Shown in pieces: positions 7,199-7,269 of a stretch of 7,269 bases of DNA (its first letter is position 1; each line of letters opens with the position of its first letter). The stretch lies in NCBI GenBank assembly GCA_038231495.1, contig JBBRLG010000391.1:1-7269 (forward strand), written 5' to 3'. Made by a program: the position numbers and the translations under genes. The DNA comes from JBBRLG01 sp038231495. GTDB lineage: Bacteria; Planctomycetota; Planctomycetia; Gemmatales; Gemmataceae. Below the pieces are notes generated by a model. The model was not told where the DNA came from. It ran no database searches and saw only the letters and a list, made by a program, of their open reading frames with translations.

Positions 7199-7228
7199 GG
7201 GCGAGCGTCGGGGCGTAAGCCCGACGTG
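7199..7228. repeat. Hairpin repeat, copy 1 (30 bp), upstream of gltB
   Basis: This 30-base unit (GGGCGAGCGTCGGGG, then CGTAAGCCCGACGTG) is identical to the unit at 7238-7267, with starts 39 bases apart. Inside it, 7206-7212 pairs with 7220-7226 as a 7-bp GC-rich stem around a 7-base loop. If one G is bulged out, the stem extends and closes on GTAA (7215-7218), which in a plus-strand RNA would be a GNRA tetraloop. It lies only 14 bases from the gltB ribosome-binding site. If transcribed from further upstream, it would place a hairpin in the gltB leader. No T-run follows on either strand, so it does not look like an intrinsic terminator. Confidence 0.85.
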
Positions 7229-7237
7229 TGGGTTTCC

Positions 7238-7267
7238 GGGCGAGCGTCGGGGCGTAAGCCCGACGTG
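7238..7267. repeat. Hairpin repeat, copy 2 (30 bp), at the window edge
   Basis: This is a perfect second copy of the 30-base unit at 7199-7228, separated from it by nine bases (TGGGTTTCC). It can form the same stem-loop (7245-7251 with 7259-7265). It ends two bases before the window does, so further copies may follow outside. From memory, short 'CGTCGGGGCGTAAGCCCGACG'-type palindromes are dispersed in intergenic regions of planctomycete genomes; that attribution is not testable here. Confidence 0.85.
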
Positions 7268-7269
7268 GA

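Noticed and set aside
5842..7218. Long plus-strand reading frame (458 codons) opposite the start of gltB, with similar ones at 2776-3615, 3658-4278 and 4378-5370
   Set aside because: All are antisense to conserved GltB domains and show only low-complexity shadow composition. They result from few stops in GC-rich DNA.
7199..7267. CRISPR array made of the two 30-bp repeats
   Set aside because: There are only two units, the spacer is 9 bases (far too short), and no cas genes are present. They are hairpin repeats.

Overview
The window holds one compact, GC-rich minus-strand operon from what is probably a planctomycete. That assignment is an inference: it rests on high-GC glutamate synthase genes and, from memory, on the style of the short 'CGTCGGGGCGTAAGCCCGACG' hairpin repeats upstream of gltB. 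No rRNA or tRNA is present to fix the taxonomy.

In transcription order (right to left), the layout is as follows. Two copies of a 30-bp hairpin repeat lie at 7199-7267. Next comes gltB (7173-2548), the large subunit of NADPH-dependent glutamate synthase. After a 26-bp gap comes a 171-codon gene (2521-2006) whose product looks like a DUF3990-type, ADP-ribosyltransferase-fold protein. It overlaps an 88-codon gene of unknown family (2009-1743) by the four bases ATGA. After a 19-bp gap containing a Shine-Dalgarno site comes gltD (1723-236), the small flavoprotein subunit. Beyond gltD are two tandem 25-bp repeats and a near-perfect 25-bp-arm palindrome (136-225). Positions 1-135 contain no gene that I can support.

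GltB and GltD form the glutamate synthase (GOGAT) complex. GltD takes electrons from NADPH. GltB hydrolyses glutamine, channels the ammonia and makes glutamate from 2-oxoglutarate. Both subunits look intact, with the expected catalytic cysteine, iron-sulfur cysteines and nucleotide-binding motifs.

The unusual part is the pair of small genes between the two subunit genes. They have lower GC (about 50-57% by hand count, against about 62-75% in lines sampled from gltB and gltD). They are translationally coupled and each has its own ribosome-binding site. They resemble a two-gene toxin-antitoxin-like cassette that has settled in-line inside a housekeeping operon without breaking it. Whether it is a toxin-antitoxin system, or a modifier connected with nitrogen metabolism, cannot be decided from the sequence. 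The many long plus-strand reading frames opposite gltB and gltD are GC-driven shadows and are not annotated.
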